The notes under the pieces are model-generated. The model had not been told where the DNA came from. It saw only the letters and a list, made by a program, of their open reading frames with translations, and did no database searches. This document shows, in pieces, positions 7,443-14,883 of a DNA stretch of 64,000 nt. The DNA comes from Actinomadura nitritigenes (GTDB lineage Bacteria > Actinomycetota > Actinomycetes > Streptosporangiales > Streptosporangiaceae): NCBI RefSeq assembly GCF_017573545.1, contig NZ_JAGEOK010000041.1:20592-84591 (forward strand). Direction: 5' to 3'. Position numbers and translations under genes: made by a program. Numbering within the stretch: the first letter of the stretch is position 1; every line of letters starts with the position of its first letter.

Positions 7443-8470
7443 GCCGCCGCCTCGACGCGGCGGCGGGCGAGGGCGTCGGCGGCCTCGGCGAGGCTCTGGC
7501 CGAGGCGGGACGAGGTGTCGAGCAGGCCGGTGACGGTGTCCTCGATGGCGGCGACGCGGGCCCGGGCCTCGTCGGGACCGAGGCGGTGCAGCTCCGCCGT
7601 GACCGCGTGGATCACCCCGCCCGCGCTGGCGACGTAGTCGGGCACCCACAGGATCCCGCGCCGGTGCAGCAGGTCCGCCACGCCGGGGGCGGCGAGCTGG
7701 TTGTTCGCGGGCCCGACGACGGCCCGGCAGCGCAGCCGCGGCACGGTCCGTTCGGACAGGACGCCGCCGAGGGCGGCGGGGACGAGGACGTCGACGTCCG
7801 CGCCGAGGATCTCGTCGGGACCGGTCCAGGCGGCGCCGAGCGCTTCGGCCGCCCGCCGCCTGCCGGGGTCGATGTCGGTGACCGTCAGCTCGGCGCCCTC
7901 CGCCGCGAGCAGGCCCGCGAGATGCGCGCCGACGCGGCCGAGGCCGATCAGGCCGACGCGGCGGCCCGCGAGGCTCCGGGTGCCGTACAGGTGGCGGGCG
8001 GCTGCGCGCAGCGCGGCGAGCGTCCCGTCCGCGGTGTGCGGGGACGAGTCGCCGCTGCCGCCCGCCTCGGCGGGCCGGCAGAAGACATGTGGCGTGATCT
8101 CGCCGATCACCGCCATGTCGGCGGGCGACGTGCCGACGTCGGGCCCGCCCGAGTACGCCCCATCGAGCGCGGCGATCGCGTCGCCGACGTCGTGCAGCGC
8201 GTCGCGCCGCCGGGCCGCGTCCAGCTCCGTCCCCTCGGGGAGCGCCACGACGGTCTTCCCGCCGCCGTTGGACAACCCGGCGGCCGCGAACTTCGCGGTC
8301 ATCGCGGCCGACAGCCGGAGGGCGTCGGCGAGGCCGTCCCGCCAGCCGGGGTACCGCCACATCCGCACGCCGCCGGCGGCCGGACCGAGGGCCGTCGAGT
8401 GGACGGCGATGAACACCGGCAGTCCCGTGCGCGGGCCGGTCCGCATGACCACCTGTTCGTGCTCGAACAT
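7439..8470 (-). CDS. Glu/Leu/Phe/Val-type amino-acid dehydrogenase
   Basis: A 343-residue NAD-dependent oxidative deaminase, the usual length for Leu/Val/Phe dehydrogenases. The glycine-rich substrate loop LGPAAGGVRMW (28-38) precedes two key lysines, Lys60 in AMTAKFAAAGL and Lys72 in NGGGKTVV; GGPDVGTSPADM (108-119) is the catalytic Asp region and GLGRVG (176-181) binds NAD. The likely role is catabolic deamination of branched-chain or aromatic amino acids to 2-oxo acids. An Lrp/AsnC-type gene is divergent, about 106 bp away, an arrangement seen for amino-acid-controlled valine dehydrogenase genes. Substrate choice among Val, Leu and Phe is not resolved. Confidence 0.88.
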   Translation of the reverse strand: MFEHEQVVMRTGPRTGLPVFIAVHSTALGPAAGGVRMWRYPGWRDGLADALRLSAAMTAKFAAAGLSNGGGKTVVALPEGTELDAARRRDALHDVGDAIAALDGAYSGGPDVGTSPADMAVIGEITPHVFCRPAEAGGSGDSSPHTADGTLAALRAAARHLYGTRSLAGRRVGLIGLGRVGAHLAGLLAAEGAELTVTDIDPGRRRAAEALGAAWTGPDEILGADVDVLVPAALGGVLSERTVPRLRCRAVVGPANNQLAAPGVADLLHRRGILWVPDYVASAGGVIHAVTAELHRLGPDEARARVAAIEDTVTGLLDTSSRLGQSLAEAADALARRRVEAAA

Positions 8471-8576
8471 CGTTTCCCCTCCGAACGCACATCTTCCTCA
8501 CACAGAATCAGGCAAATGCTTGTCGGCGAACAGATGTACCGAACGAATGGTTGATTTTGGTGCTACGTTCCGGGGC

Positions 8577-9044
8577 GTGGACGAACTTGATTCGGAGATC
8601 GTGCGGCTTCTCCAGACGGATGCGCGGCAGTCCAACCGGGAGCTCGCCCGCAGGCTCGGGATCGCGCCCTCGACGTGCCTGGAGCGGGTCCGCGCCCTCA
8701 CCCGCCGGGGCGTGATCCGCGGCTACCACGCCGACATCGACCCCGCCGCGCTCAACCGCCGCGTCCAGGCGCTGGTGTCGATCCAGGTGCGGCCGCTCAG
8801 CCGCACCGCGATCGACGCGTTCAAGGAGTTCGCGGGCGGCCTGCCCGAGGTGCTCCGCGTGTTCGTCCTGTCCGGTGACGACGACTTCCTGCTGCACGTC
8901 GCCGTCCAGGACCTCGACCACCTGCACGCCTTCCTCGTCGACCGGCTCGCCGGCCGCCGCGAGATCACCGGCTTCCGGTCGTCGATGATCTTCGAGCAGG
9001 TCGCCGACCGCACCCCCGCGCGCCTGCCGTCCCCGCCCGCCTGA
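8577..9044 (+). CDS. Lrp/AsnC-family transcriptional regulator
   Basis: A 155-residue regulator: N-terminal AsnC-type helix-turn-helix (LDSEIVRLLQTDARQSNREL, then APSTCLERVRALTRRGVIRGY) and a C-terminal RAM/ligand-binding domain (LVSIQVRPLSRTAIDAF through FLLHVAVQDLDHLHAFLVD). GTG 8577 is preferred over the in-frame ATG at 8547: the family normally begins a few residues before LDSEIVRLL, and TACGTT at 8564-8569 looks like a -10 box placed for a leaderless transcript starting at the GTG. It is divergent from the amino-acid dehydrogenase and probably controls it in response to an amino acid. Confidence 0.9.
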   Translation: MDELDSEIVRLLQTDARQSNRELARRLGIAPSTCLERVRALTRRGVIRGYHADIDPAALNRRVQALVSIQVRPLSRTAIDAFKEFAGGLPEVLRVFVLSGDDDFLLHVAVQDLDHLHAFLVDRLAGRREITGFRSSMIFEQVADRTPARLPSPPA

Positions 9045-9060
9045 CCCCGGGGCGGGTTCT

Positions 9061-9642
9061 TCAGGGCGTGGGCGCGGTGAGGTACCGCTGGATCGTGGGC
9101 CCGAGCCAGTCCACGATCTCCTCGCGGCCGAGCGCCACGCTCTCGGGGAACCGCAGCACGTAGCGCGTGAGCGCGAGCCCCAGCACGGTCGAGGCGCACA
9201 GCGCCGCGCGCGCCGGTGCCTGCTCCGGTTCCGGGCCCACCTGGCGGGCCAGCGGGATCAGCTGGTCGCGCAGCACGGTCTGCATGCGCTCGGCGGCGGC
9301 CGGGTCGGTGGCGCCGACCCGTATCAGCGCGGTGAGCCCCTCGTTCTCCTCCCACAGGGCGAGGAAGTGGCGCACCAGCGTCCGGCCGAGGTCCTCGCGC
9401 GGTTCGACGGGCAGGCCCGGCAGCCCGGGGTCGATCGCGACGGCCGCCGCGAACAGGGACGCCTTGTTGCCGTAGTACCGCATCACCATCGACGGGTCGA
9501 TCCGCGCGTCGCGCGCGATGGCCCGGATGGTCGCCTTCTCGTAGCCGTCCGCCGCGAACCGCTCCCGGGCCGCGGCGAGGATCGCGGCCCGGGTGGCGTC
9601 GGAACGCCGTGCGGCCTGCTGGTTCTCCGTGGTGCCCGTCAT
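9061..9642 (-). CDS. TetR/AcrR-family repressor
   Basis: A 193-residue TetR-type regulator. The N-terminal DNA-binding domain covers about 12-60: RAAILAAARERFAADGYEKA, TIRAIARDARIDPSMVMRYY and NKASLFAAAV. The C-terminal ligand domain is helical and includes RDQLIPLARQVG and STVLGLALTRYVL. It is divergent from the monooxygenase gene at 9774. The intergenic region carries repeated TTGCCAACAAGC motifs that probably serve as its operator. Confidence 0.92.
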   Translation of the reverse strand: MTGTTENQQAARRSDATRAAILAAARERFAADGYEKATIRAIARDARIDPSMVMRYYGNKASLFAAAVAIDPGLPGLPVEPREDLGRTLVRHFLALWEENEGLTALIRVGATDPAAAERMQTVLRDQLIPLARQVGPEPEQAPARAALCASTVLGLALTRYVLRFPESVALGREEIVDWLGPTIQRYLTAPTP

Positions 9643-9694
9643 GCCAACGAGTGTAGGCCAACGCCTGTTGACAATCCACGATCGCGCGACCTAC

Positions 9695-9722
9695 GTTTGC
9701 CAACAAGCGTTTGCCAACAAGC
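9695..9722 (+). promoter_or_regulatory. tandem 14-bp repeats, likely TetR operator
   Basis: GTTTGCCAACAAGC occurs twice head to tail (9695-9708 and 9709-9722), followed at once by GTTGGC. Related CCAAC/GTTGG half-sites lie at about 9644-9672, next to the TetR start. The cluster lies between the TetR gene and the monooxygenase gene, where a repressor acting on both promoters would bind. Confidence 0.5.
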
Positions 9723-9773
9723 GTTGGCGGAGTCGCGCGGCACGACGACCCACGGCGAGAGGAAGTACCGAAG

Positions 9774-10124
9774 ATGGCCCAGCTGAAGAGCCTGGACCCG
9801 AGCACGCCGATGTTCGCCCAGTTCACCGAGAAGACCGGACCCATCGTCCTGGCCAACACCTTCCTCGTCCCGCAGGAGAGGGCCGAAGCGTTCCTGCCCC
9901 TCTTCCGGAGGCAGGCCGAATTCATGAAGGCGCAGCCGGGATTCGTCTCGCTGCGGATGCACAAGGGAACGGCGGGCAGCCGGCTTCTGATGAACGTCGC
10001 GGTCTGGGAGTCGACCGAGGCACTCGCCGCGGCGTTCGGCAGCCCGGAGTTCCAGCGCATGGCCGCCGAGTTCCCCGACGACATCGTGTCCTACCCGCAC
10101 ATCTTCGAGCAGATCGACGCCTGA
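9774..10124 (+). CDS. ABM-type antibiotic biosynthesis monooxygenase-like protein
   Basis: A 116-residue dimeric alpha-beta-barrel type protein. IVLANTFLVPQERAEAFLPLF, PGFVSLRMHKG, LLMNVAVWESTEALAAAF and FPDDIVSYPHIFEQI show the ABM pattern of strand-helix-strand ending in a histidine-containing tail. Members are cofactor-free monooxygenases or haem/quinone-handling enzymes; this one cannot be assigned a substrate. It is the first gene of a TetR-controlled group with the VOC protein at 10251 and the DUF4267 membrane protein at 10729, each 90-130 bp apart and each with its own ribosome site. Confidence 0.82.
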   Translation: MAQLKSLDPSTPMFAQFTEKTGPIVLANTFLVPQERAEAFLPLFRRQAEFMKAQPGFVSLRMHKGTAGSRLLMNVAVWESTEALAAAFGSPEFQRMAAEFPDDIVSYPHIFEQIDA

Positions 10125-10250
10125 CACCGCGGCCGCAGCCGGGGAGGGCAGCCGGAGACGCCCTGCCGTCCCCCGGAAGGTCACGCATCCATGCACCAGG
10201 CCAGGCCGTCGCGAGCCCCCGCGCAGCCCCGTCCCAGAAAGGGAGTCCCC

Positions 10251-10637
10251 ATGACCGTGGAACTGAACCACACCATCGTCCCCGCCCGTGACCCGAAGGC
10301 TTCGGCGCGGTTCCTGGCCGGAATTCTCGGCCTGACCGTCGATCCGCCGCTGGCGCACTTCACACCGGTCACGCTGGCCAACCATGTCACCCTCGACTAC
10401 GACCGGCTGGACGACTTCGAGCCGCACCACTACGCGTTCATGCTCGGCGAGCAGGAGTTCGACGCCGCCCTCGCCCGCATCCGGCACGGCGGGATCGCCC
10501 ACTACGGCGATCCCGCATGCCAAGAGATCGGGCGGATCTATCACGGCAAGCACATCAAGGGCCGCAGGGGCACCTACTTCCACGACCCCGACGGGCATCT
10601 CATGGAGATCCTCACCCCGGGCGACGCCGGATCGTGA
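10251..10637 (+). CDS. VOC-superfamily (glyoxalase/extradiol dioxygenase fold) protein
   Basis: A 128-residue VOC protein with two beta-alpha-beta-beta-beta repeats. The first metal-side motif is LNHTIVPARDPKASARFLAG (His6), the second half has HHYAFMLGEQEFDAALARI, and GTYFHDPDGHLMEILTPG carries the terminal Glu ligand. His and Glu positions are consistent with a metal-dependent lyase, dioxygenase or drug-binding protein. AAAGGGAG precedes the ATG. It lies in the TetR-controlled group, suggesting a detoxification or catabolic role. Confidence 0.85.
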   Translation: MTVELNHTIVPARDPKASARFLAGILGLTVDPPLAHFTPVTLANHVTLDYDRLDDFEPHHYAFMLGEQEFDAALARIRHGGIAHYGDPACQEIGRIYHGKHIKGRRGTYFHDPDGHLMEILTPGDAGS

Positions 10638-10728
10638 GGCCGACGGCGCCCCGAGCGGGCCGATCTCGTCCGCCCCGCCACGCCCTGCCCTGCCCTGCCC
10701 CGTTTCCGAACGTCGAAGGAGAAGCGCC

Positions 10729-11196
10729 ATGTCGCTGAAGAACGTCAATACCGTCCTGGTCGCCGTCTGCGCCTTGTTCGTCCTCTATCTCGGGCTGTCC
10801 TTCATCCTGGCCCCGGAGGCGTCCACCCAAGGCGTCGGCCTGCCGGAATGGCGCGCCGGCGGCGGTGACGGCTTTCTCATCATGAAGGGCACCCGGGAAT
10901 TCGCGATGGGCCTGGTCATCGGCATCCTGCTGCTGACGGGCCACCGCCGCGCGCTGGGCTGGGTCCTGCTGATGGAGGCCGTCGCCCCGTTCGGCGACAT
11001 GATCAACGTCCTGGCCCACCGCGGCCCCCTCGCCGCCGCGTTCGGCATCCACGGCCTGACCTCGGCGCTGATCGCGATCATCGGCCTGCTGATCCTCCGC
11101 GAGACCCGTACGGTCGCGGACGACCGGCACCGCACGGCGAGCATCACCGGCACGGCGCCGACGTCCGATTCCGTGCCGCTCCGCACAGCGAACTGA
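10729..11196 (+). CDS. DUF4267-type four-helix membrane protein
   Basis: A 155-residue integral membrane protein with about four hydrophobic segments: VLVAVCALFVLYLGLSFILA (8-27), FAMGLVIGILLLTGHRRALG (58-77), WVLLMEAVAPFGDMI and IHGLTSALIAIIGLLILRE. The order, with GLPEWRAGGGDGFLIMKGTRE between helices 1 and 2, fits DUF4267. Function unknown. It follows the VOC gene and has an AAGGAGAAG ribosome site. Confidence 0.78.
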   Translation: MSLKNVNTVLVAVCALFVLYLGLSFILAPEASTQGVGLPEWRAGGGDGFLIMKGTREFAMGLVIGILLLTGHRRALGWVLLMEAVAPFGDMINVLAHRGPLAAAFGIHGLTSALIAIIGLLILRETRTVADDRHRTASITGTAPTSDSVPLRTAN

Positions 11197-11235
11197 TCAG
11201 ACCGGCCGGGGCGGACCGCGCCTCGCCCCTCGGCG

Positions 11236-11967
11236 TCAGCGCTGGCGGGCGGGGCGGACGACGATCTCGTTGACGTCCACGTCGGGCGGCTGCGCCAGGG
11301 CGTAGGAGACGGCCGCGGCGATGGCGTCCGGCTCGATGGCGTGGGCGCGGTACTCCCGCATGGCCGCCGCGGCGCCCGGCTCGGTGATCGTGCCGGCGAG
11401 TTCGGACGTGACGACGCCGGGGGAGACCGTCGTCACCCGGATCGACGGGTCGGACTCCTGGCGCAGCCCCTCGGTGATCGCCCAGGCGGCGTACTTCGTC
11501 CCGGAGTAGACGGCGCCGGTGGGGACGACCTGGTGCGCGCCGATGCTCGCGACCGTGACGAAGTGCCCCGACCCCTGCTCGGTGAAGACGGGCAGGGCGG
11601 CGGCGATGCCGTGCAGCAGGCCGCGCACGTTGACGTCGATCATCCGGTCCCACTCGTCCACGAGCAGGGAGTCGAGGCGCGACAGGGGCATCACCCCGGC
11701 GTTGGCGACGAGGACGTCCGCGCGGCCGAACCGGTCGCGGGCGGCCTCGACGAAGGCGCGGACGTCGTCGCGGTCCGTCACGTCCACCGGGACGGGGTGC
11801 AGGACGCCGGGGGAGCGGGCGGCGAGGTCCCGCAGCCGGCCGGTGCGGCGGGCGCCCGCGACCACGCGGTGCCCCTCGGCGGCGAGGCGGGCGGCGGTGG
11901 CCGCGCCGATGCCGCTGCTCGCCCCGGTGACGAGGACGACCTTGGATTCGTGCTGGTCAGTACTCAT
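11236..11967 (-). CDS. short-chain dehydrogenase/reductase
   Basis: A 243-residue classical SDR. The cofactor motif TGASSGIG and following AGARRTGRL favour NADP(H). VANAGVMPL is the NAG motif, VTVASIGAHQ carries the catalytic Ser, and YSGTKYA the Tyr/Lys pair. The C-terminal NEIVVRPARQR is typical of the YdfG/serine-dehydrogenase-like subgroup. The ATG at 11967 is used because an upstream in-frame start adds residues unlike the family. It is convergent with the DUF4267 gene and divergent from purC. Confidence 0.9.
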   Translation of the reverse strand: MSTDQHESKVVLVTGASSGIGAATAARLAAEGHRVVAGARRTGRLRDLAARSPGVLHPVPVDVTDRDDVRAFVEAARDRFGRADVLVANAGVMPLSRLDSLLVDEWDRMIDVNVRGLLHGIAAALPVFTEQGSGHFVTVASIGAHQVVPTGAVYSGTKYAAWAITEGLRQESDPSIRVTTVSPGVVTSELAGTITEPGAAAAMREYRAHAIEPDAIAAAVSYALAQPPDVDVNEIVVRPARQR

Positions 11968-12107
11968 GCCGGGAAGCGTCGCAGCGCCCGCCGGACGGGA
12001 CGAGAGGTGCGCTTCTCCTGGGAGGGATGCACCCACGCGGACGGCCGGGGAGCCGCTGCTGGGATCATTGGCGGGAGCACTCGTGAGGCGGAGTTGAGGG
12101 GGACGGC

Positions 12108-12941
12108 GTGGAACTGCTGCACTCGGGGAAGGTCCGGGACGTCTACGCGGACGGGGACGACCTGATCCTCGTCGCGTCGGACAGGGTGAGCGTGTACGAC
12201 GTCGTCCTGCCGACGCTGATCCCCGACAAGGGGAAGATCCTCACCCAGCTGTCGCTGTGGTGGTTCGAGCAGCTCGCCGACGTGGTGCCGAACCACGTGA
12301 TCTCGGCGACGCGGGTGCCGGACGAGTGGGCGGGACGGGCGATCCGGTGCAGGCGGCTGACGATGCTGCCCGTCGAGTGGATCGCGCGCGGCTACCTCGC
12401 GGGGCTCGGCCTGAAGGAGTACGAGAAGGGCGGCACCGTCTCCGGGATCGCCCTGCCGGACGGGCTCGTCGAGGCGTCGAAGCTGCCCGAGCCGATCTTC
12501 ACGCCGACCACGAAGGCGTCCGAGGGGCACGACGAGTTCATCACCTACGACGACGTCGTGGCCGAGATCGGCGCGGACACCGCCGCGCGGCTGAAGGACG
12601 TGACGCTGGACGTCTACAAGCGGGGCGCCGAGATCGCGGCGGAGCGCGGCATCATCATCGCGGACACGAAGCTGGAGTTCGGGCGCGCCGCCGACGGCAC
12701 GCTCGTCCTCGCCGACGAGGTGCTGACGTCCGACTCGTCGCGCTTCTGGCCCGCGGACGAGTGGGAGCCGGGCCGCCCGCAGCGCTCGTACGACAAGCAG
12801 TACGTCCGCGACTGGAGCAGCACCCTGGACTGGGACCGCACGCCGCCCGGCCCGGCCATCCCCCAGGACGTCGTGGACGCCACCCGCGCCCGCTACATCG
12901 AGGTCTACGAGCGCCTGACCGGCCGCCCCTGGCAGTCCTGA
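12108..12941 (+). CDS. purC: phosphoribosylaminoimidazole-succinocarboxamide synthase
   Basis: A 277-residue SAICAR synthetase, the ATP-dependent step of purine biosynthesis that joins CAIR to aspartate. The N terminus ELLHSGKVRDVYADGDDLIL is the family hallmark, followed by SDRVSVYDVVLPTLIPDKGK, RRLTMLPVEWIARGYLAG, TTKASEGHDEFI and DTKLEFG (ligand for Mg). The GTG start has a purine-rich ribosome site just upstream (GAGGGGG). No other pur gene is adjacent within the window. Confidence 0.96.
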   Translation: MELLHSGKVRDVYADGDDLILVASDRVSVYDVVLPTLIPDKGKILTQLSLWWFEQLADVVPNHVISATRVPDEWAGRAIRCRRLTMLPVEWIARGYLAGLGLKEYEKGGTVSGIALPDGLVEASKLPEPIFTPTTKASEGHDEFITYDDVVAEIGADTAARLKDVTLDVYKRGAEIAAERGIIIADTKLEFGRAADGTLVLADEVLTSDSSRFWPADEWEPGRPQRSYDKQYVRDWSSTLDWDRTPPGPAIPQDVVDATRARYIEVYERLTGRPWQS

Positions 12942-12974
12942 GGGCGGTCCTGAGAGGGCGGTCCGACGCGCGGC

Positions 12975-13769
12975 TCAGAGCAGCGTCAGCAGGTGCTCGG
13001 CCTGGTGGACGAGGGTGCCGGGCGGGTTGCGCGGACGGTCCGGATCGTCGGACAGCAGGGCGAGCAGCCAGAAGACGGCCAGCAGGCGCCGGCACTCGGG
13101 CAGCCGGATCTTCTCGGACGCGGTCAGCTCGAACCGGTCGAGCAGGTCGCCGGGCGCCAGGACGTTCTTCGCGGAGACGTGCTCGGCGACCTCGGCGAGC
13201 TCGTAGGCCCGGTCGCCGCGTCCGGAGAACTCGAAGTCGACCAGCCGGGCGCGCGACCCGTCCCACAGGACGTTGGCGAGGTTGCCGTCGCCGGTGCCGA
13301 GGACGGGCGGCGGTTCGGCGGCGAAGACGGTGTCGAGGTGCGGGCGGCCGAGCCAGTCGCGGGCGCCGTCGAGGGCGGCGGCGGCCGGGCCGTCCGGGGG
13401 CGTCGGCACCCGCTGTGACCAGGCGCGGAGCTTCTTCAACGCGTCCAGGGGATGGAGGAGCCGCGGCGGCAGGGCGGCGAGGTCCGCGGCGGGGATCGCG
13501 CTCTGGCAGGCGGTCATCGCCTCGACGAGCCCGGTGAGCTGCGCGTCCGTGAGCGGCGCCGAGAGGGGCTCGCCGGGGAGGCGGGACATGGTGACGCTGG
13601 GCGGCGTCTCCGCCGGGGCGTAGCGCAGGGGTTCGGGTGCGAGGGCGGGCGCGTGCTCGGCGAGCAGGGTCAGCGCCCGCCATTCGCGTTCCGGTTGCCC
13701 CAGGTCCCACGAGCGGTACCGCTTGGTGACGGTCGCCGTGCCCAGCTCGACGACGTGGGTGGTCGGCAT
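12975..13769 (-). CDS. aminoglycoside phosphotransferase/choline kinase-fold protein
   Basis: A 264-residue protein of the APH fold. The kinase loop reads GTGDGNLANVLWD (normal H-x-D-x-x-x-x-N, here with Gly for His), followed by the DFG-like ARLVDFEFSGRGDRAYELAE. The N-terminal lobe has VTKRYRSWDLGQPEREWRAL (Lys and Glu pair). The missing His in the Brenner-type loop may mean weak or altered activity, though such substitutions occur in the family. Substrate unknown; it could phosphorylate a small alcohol or amine rather than an antibiotic. It is convergent with purC. Confidence 0.8.
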   Translation of the reverse strand: MPTTHVVELGTATVTKRYRSWDLGQPEREWRALTLLAEHAPALAPEPLRYAPAETPPSVTMSRLPGEPLSAPLTDAQLTGLVEAMTACQSAIPAADLAALPPRLLHPLDALKKLRAWSQRVPTPPDGPAAAALDGARDWLGRPHLDTVFAAEPPPVLGTGDGNLANVLWDGSRARLVDFEFSGRGDRAYELAEVAEHVSAKNVLAPGDLLDRFELTASEKIRLPECRRLLAVFWLLALLSDDPDRPRNPPGTLVHQAEHLLTLL

Positions 13770-13863
13770 GGCGGGGAGCGTACCGGCGGGAGTGAACGGG
13801 GGGCGGGTGCGGAGACGTACTGGGCGGTGACGGGCTGCTTTCGGAGCGAGGGGGGCCGTCTGC

Positions 13864-14376
13864 GTGGGCGTCGAGGACGTGCTCGGAACCGCCGGCCGCG
13901 TCGCCGGCCGTGGCCGGTACGGGGGAGGCGGTGGTGTGGGCGGGAGAGGGCTCGTGGTGCTCGGCACGGTCACGCTGCCCGGGACCGGCAGGTCGGTGGG
14001 GCGCGCGCGGGCGTTCGTCCGCGGCCTCCTGGCGGACCTGCCGGGACGGGACGATGTGGTGATGGCCGCCAGCGAGACCGTCGCGAACGCGGTGACGCAC
14101 ACGGCGTCGGGCTTGGAGGGCGGCCTCGTGACGGTGACGGTCGCGGCCGTGCCGGGGGCGGTGCGGTTGGAGGTCGCCGACGACGGGGCGGCGGGGACGC
14201 GGCCGTACGTGAAGGACGACCCCGGCGCGGAGACCGGCCGGGGGATGCGGATCGTGCAGGCGCTCGCCGCGCGGTGGGGATACCGCGCGGACGGGACGCG
14301 GACCGTGGTGTGGGCGGAGTTCCCGGCCCCGGACGCGTGGGCCCGGGGCCGGGGTGCCGTCAGCGGCCCCGGTTGA
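13864..14376 (+). CDS. ATP-binding anti-sigma-type regulator
   Basis: Up to 170 residues with a GHKL ATPase domain: N-box ASETVANAVTHTASG, G1 region EVADDGAAGTRP, G2 box ETGRGMRIVQALAARWG. This is the RsbW/SpoIIAB-like pattern that is abundant in actinobacteria. The first 30-35 residues are Gly/Arg-rich and may be untranslated; a GTG near 13954 would begin at VLGTVTLPGTGRS, the usual family N terminus. Its 3' end overlaps a 48-aa gene on the other strand by 17 bp. Confidence 0.8.
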   Translation: MGVEDVLGTAGRVAGRGRYGGGGGVGGRGLVVLGTVTLPGTGRSVGRARAFVRGLLADLPGRDDVVMAASETVANAVTHTASGLEGGLVTVTVAAVPGAVRLEVADDGAAGTRPYVKDDPGAETGRGMRIVQALAARWGYRADGTRTVVWAEFPAPDAWARGRGAVSGPG

Positions 14377-14506
14377 ACTGGCGGGCCGGCATCCGGCCGG
14401 TGCCGCGGCGGTTGTTCGCGAACGTCGCCGACCTGAAGTCGGTCTTGTTCTTCTTGAGCTTCTTCTTCGTGGGGAAGGGAACGTTCTCGAGGTTGTTGGC
14501 GCGCAT
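14360..14506 (-). CDS. small basic Asn/Lys/Arg-rich peptide, unknown
   Basis: A 48-codon reading frame preceded by a GGAGGTGG ribosome site about 8 nt before the ATG at 14506. The product begins MRANNLENVPFP, continues with a lysine block TKKKLKKNKTDF, then RSATFANNRRGTG and ends RMPARQFNRGR. About one third of residues are Lys or Arg and six are Asn, with no Cys and no hydrophobic helix, so a nucleic-acid- or ribosome-binding peptide or a RiPP-type precursor are both conceivable. It is not a family I recognise. It is convergent with, and overlaps by 17 bp, the ATPase gene. The strong ribosome site and unusual composition argue for translation. Confidence 0.6.
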   Translation of the reverse strand: MRANNLENVPFPTKKKLKKNKTDFRSATFANNRRGTGRMPARQFNRGR

Positions 14507-14742
14507 GGAGAAACCACCTCCGGGCATGTCGAATCGCAGCCGTGAAAGGGTGCCGTGAAAGGGTGATGAAAGGCCGAAGGCATGGCGATTCCGCTGGTCA
14601 CGCGGGTATGCGTCGACCAGTGAGGATGTTCGCGGAATGTCGCCTTCGGCGCGGAGAGCGGGAGCGGGCCCGGCGAGAACGCGGGCGGCTCGACCGTGAA
14701 GGTATCAAAGCTCCATGCTGATGATCATGCCTGAGGCCGGTA

Positions 14743-14857
14743 ATGGCGTCAACTCCTTTTTTCCGGCGGAGCGTGAAACGCGCGGTACGGGCGCGGGCCG
14801 CGGAACGAGCCGCGAGGGGGGTGTCGCGAACTGTGGGGTACGTGTCGTTGACGCCAT
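14743..14857. promoter_or_regulatory. paired 11-bp inverted motifs upstream of the GlxA-type regulator
   Basis: The 377-bp gap between the 48-aa gene (start 14506) and the GlxA-type gene (14884) contains ATGGCGTCAAC at 14743-14753 and its exact reverse complement GTTGACGCCAT at 14847-14857, about 104 bp centre to centre (near ten helical turns). Such spacing suits a dimeric AraC-type regulator binding two sites. Otherwise the gap holds no gene I can support. Confidence 0.4.
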
Positions 14858-14883
14858 GACGGGCGGGGCCGCAGCCTGGAGTC

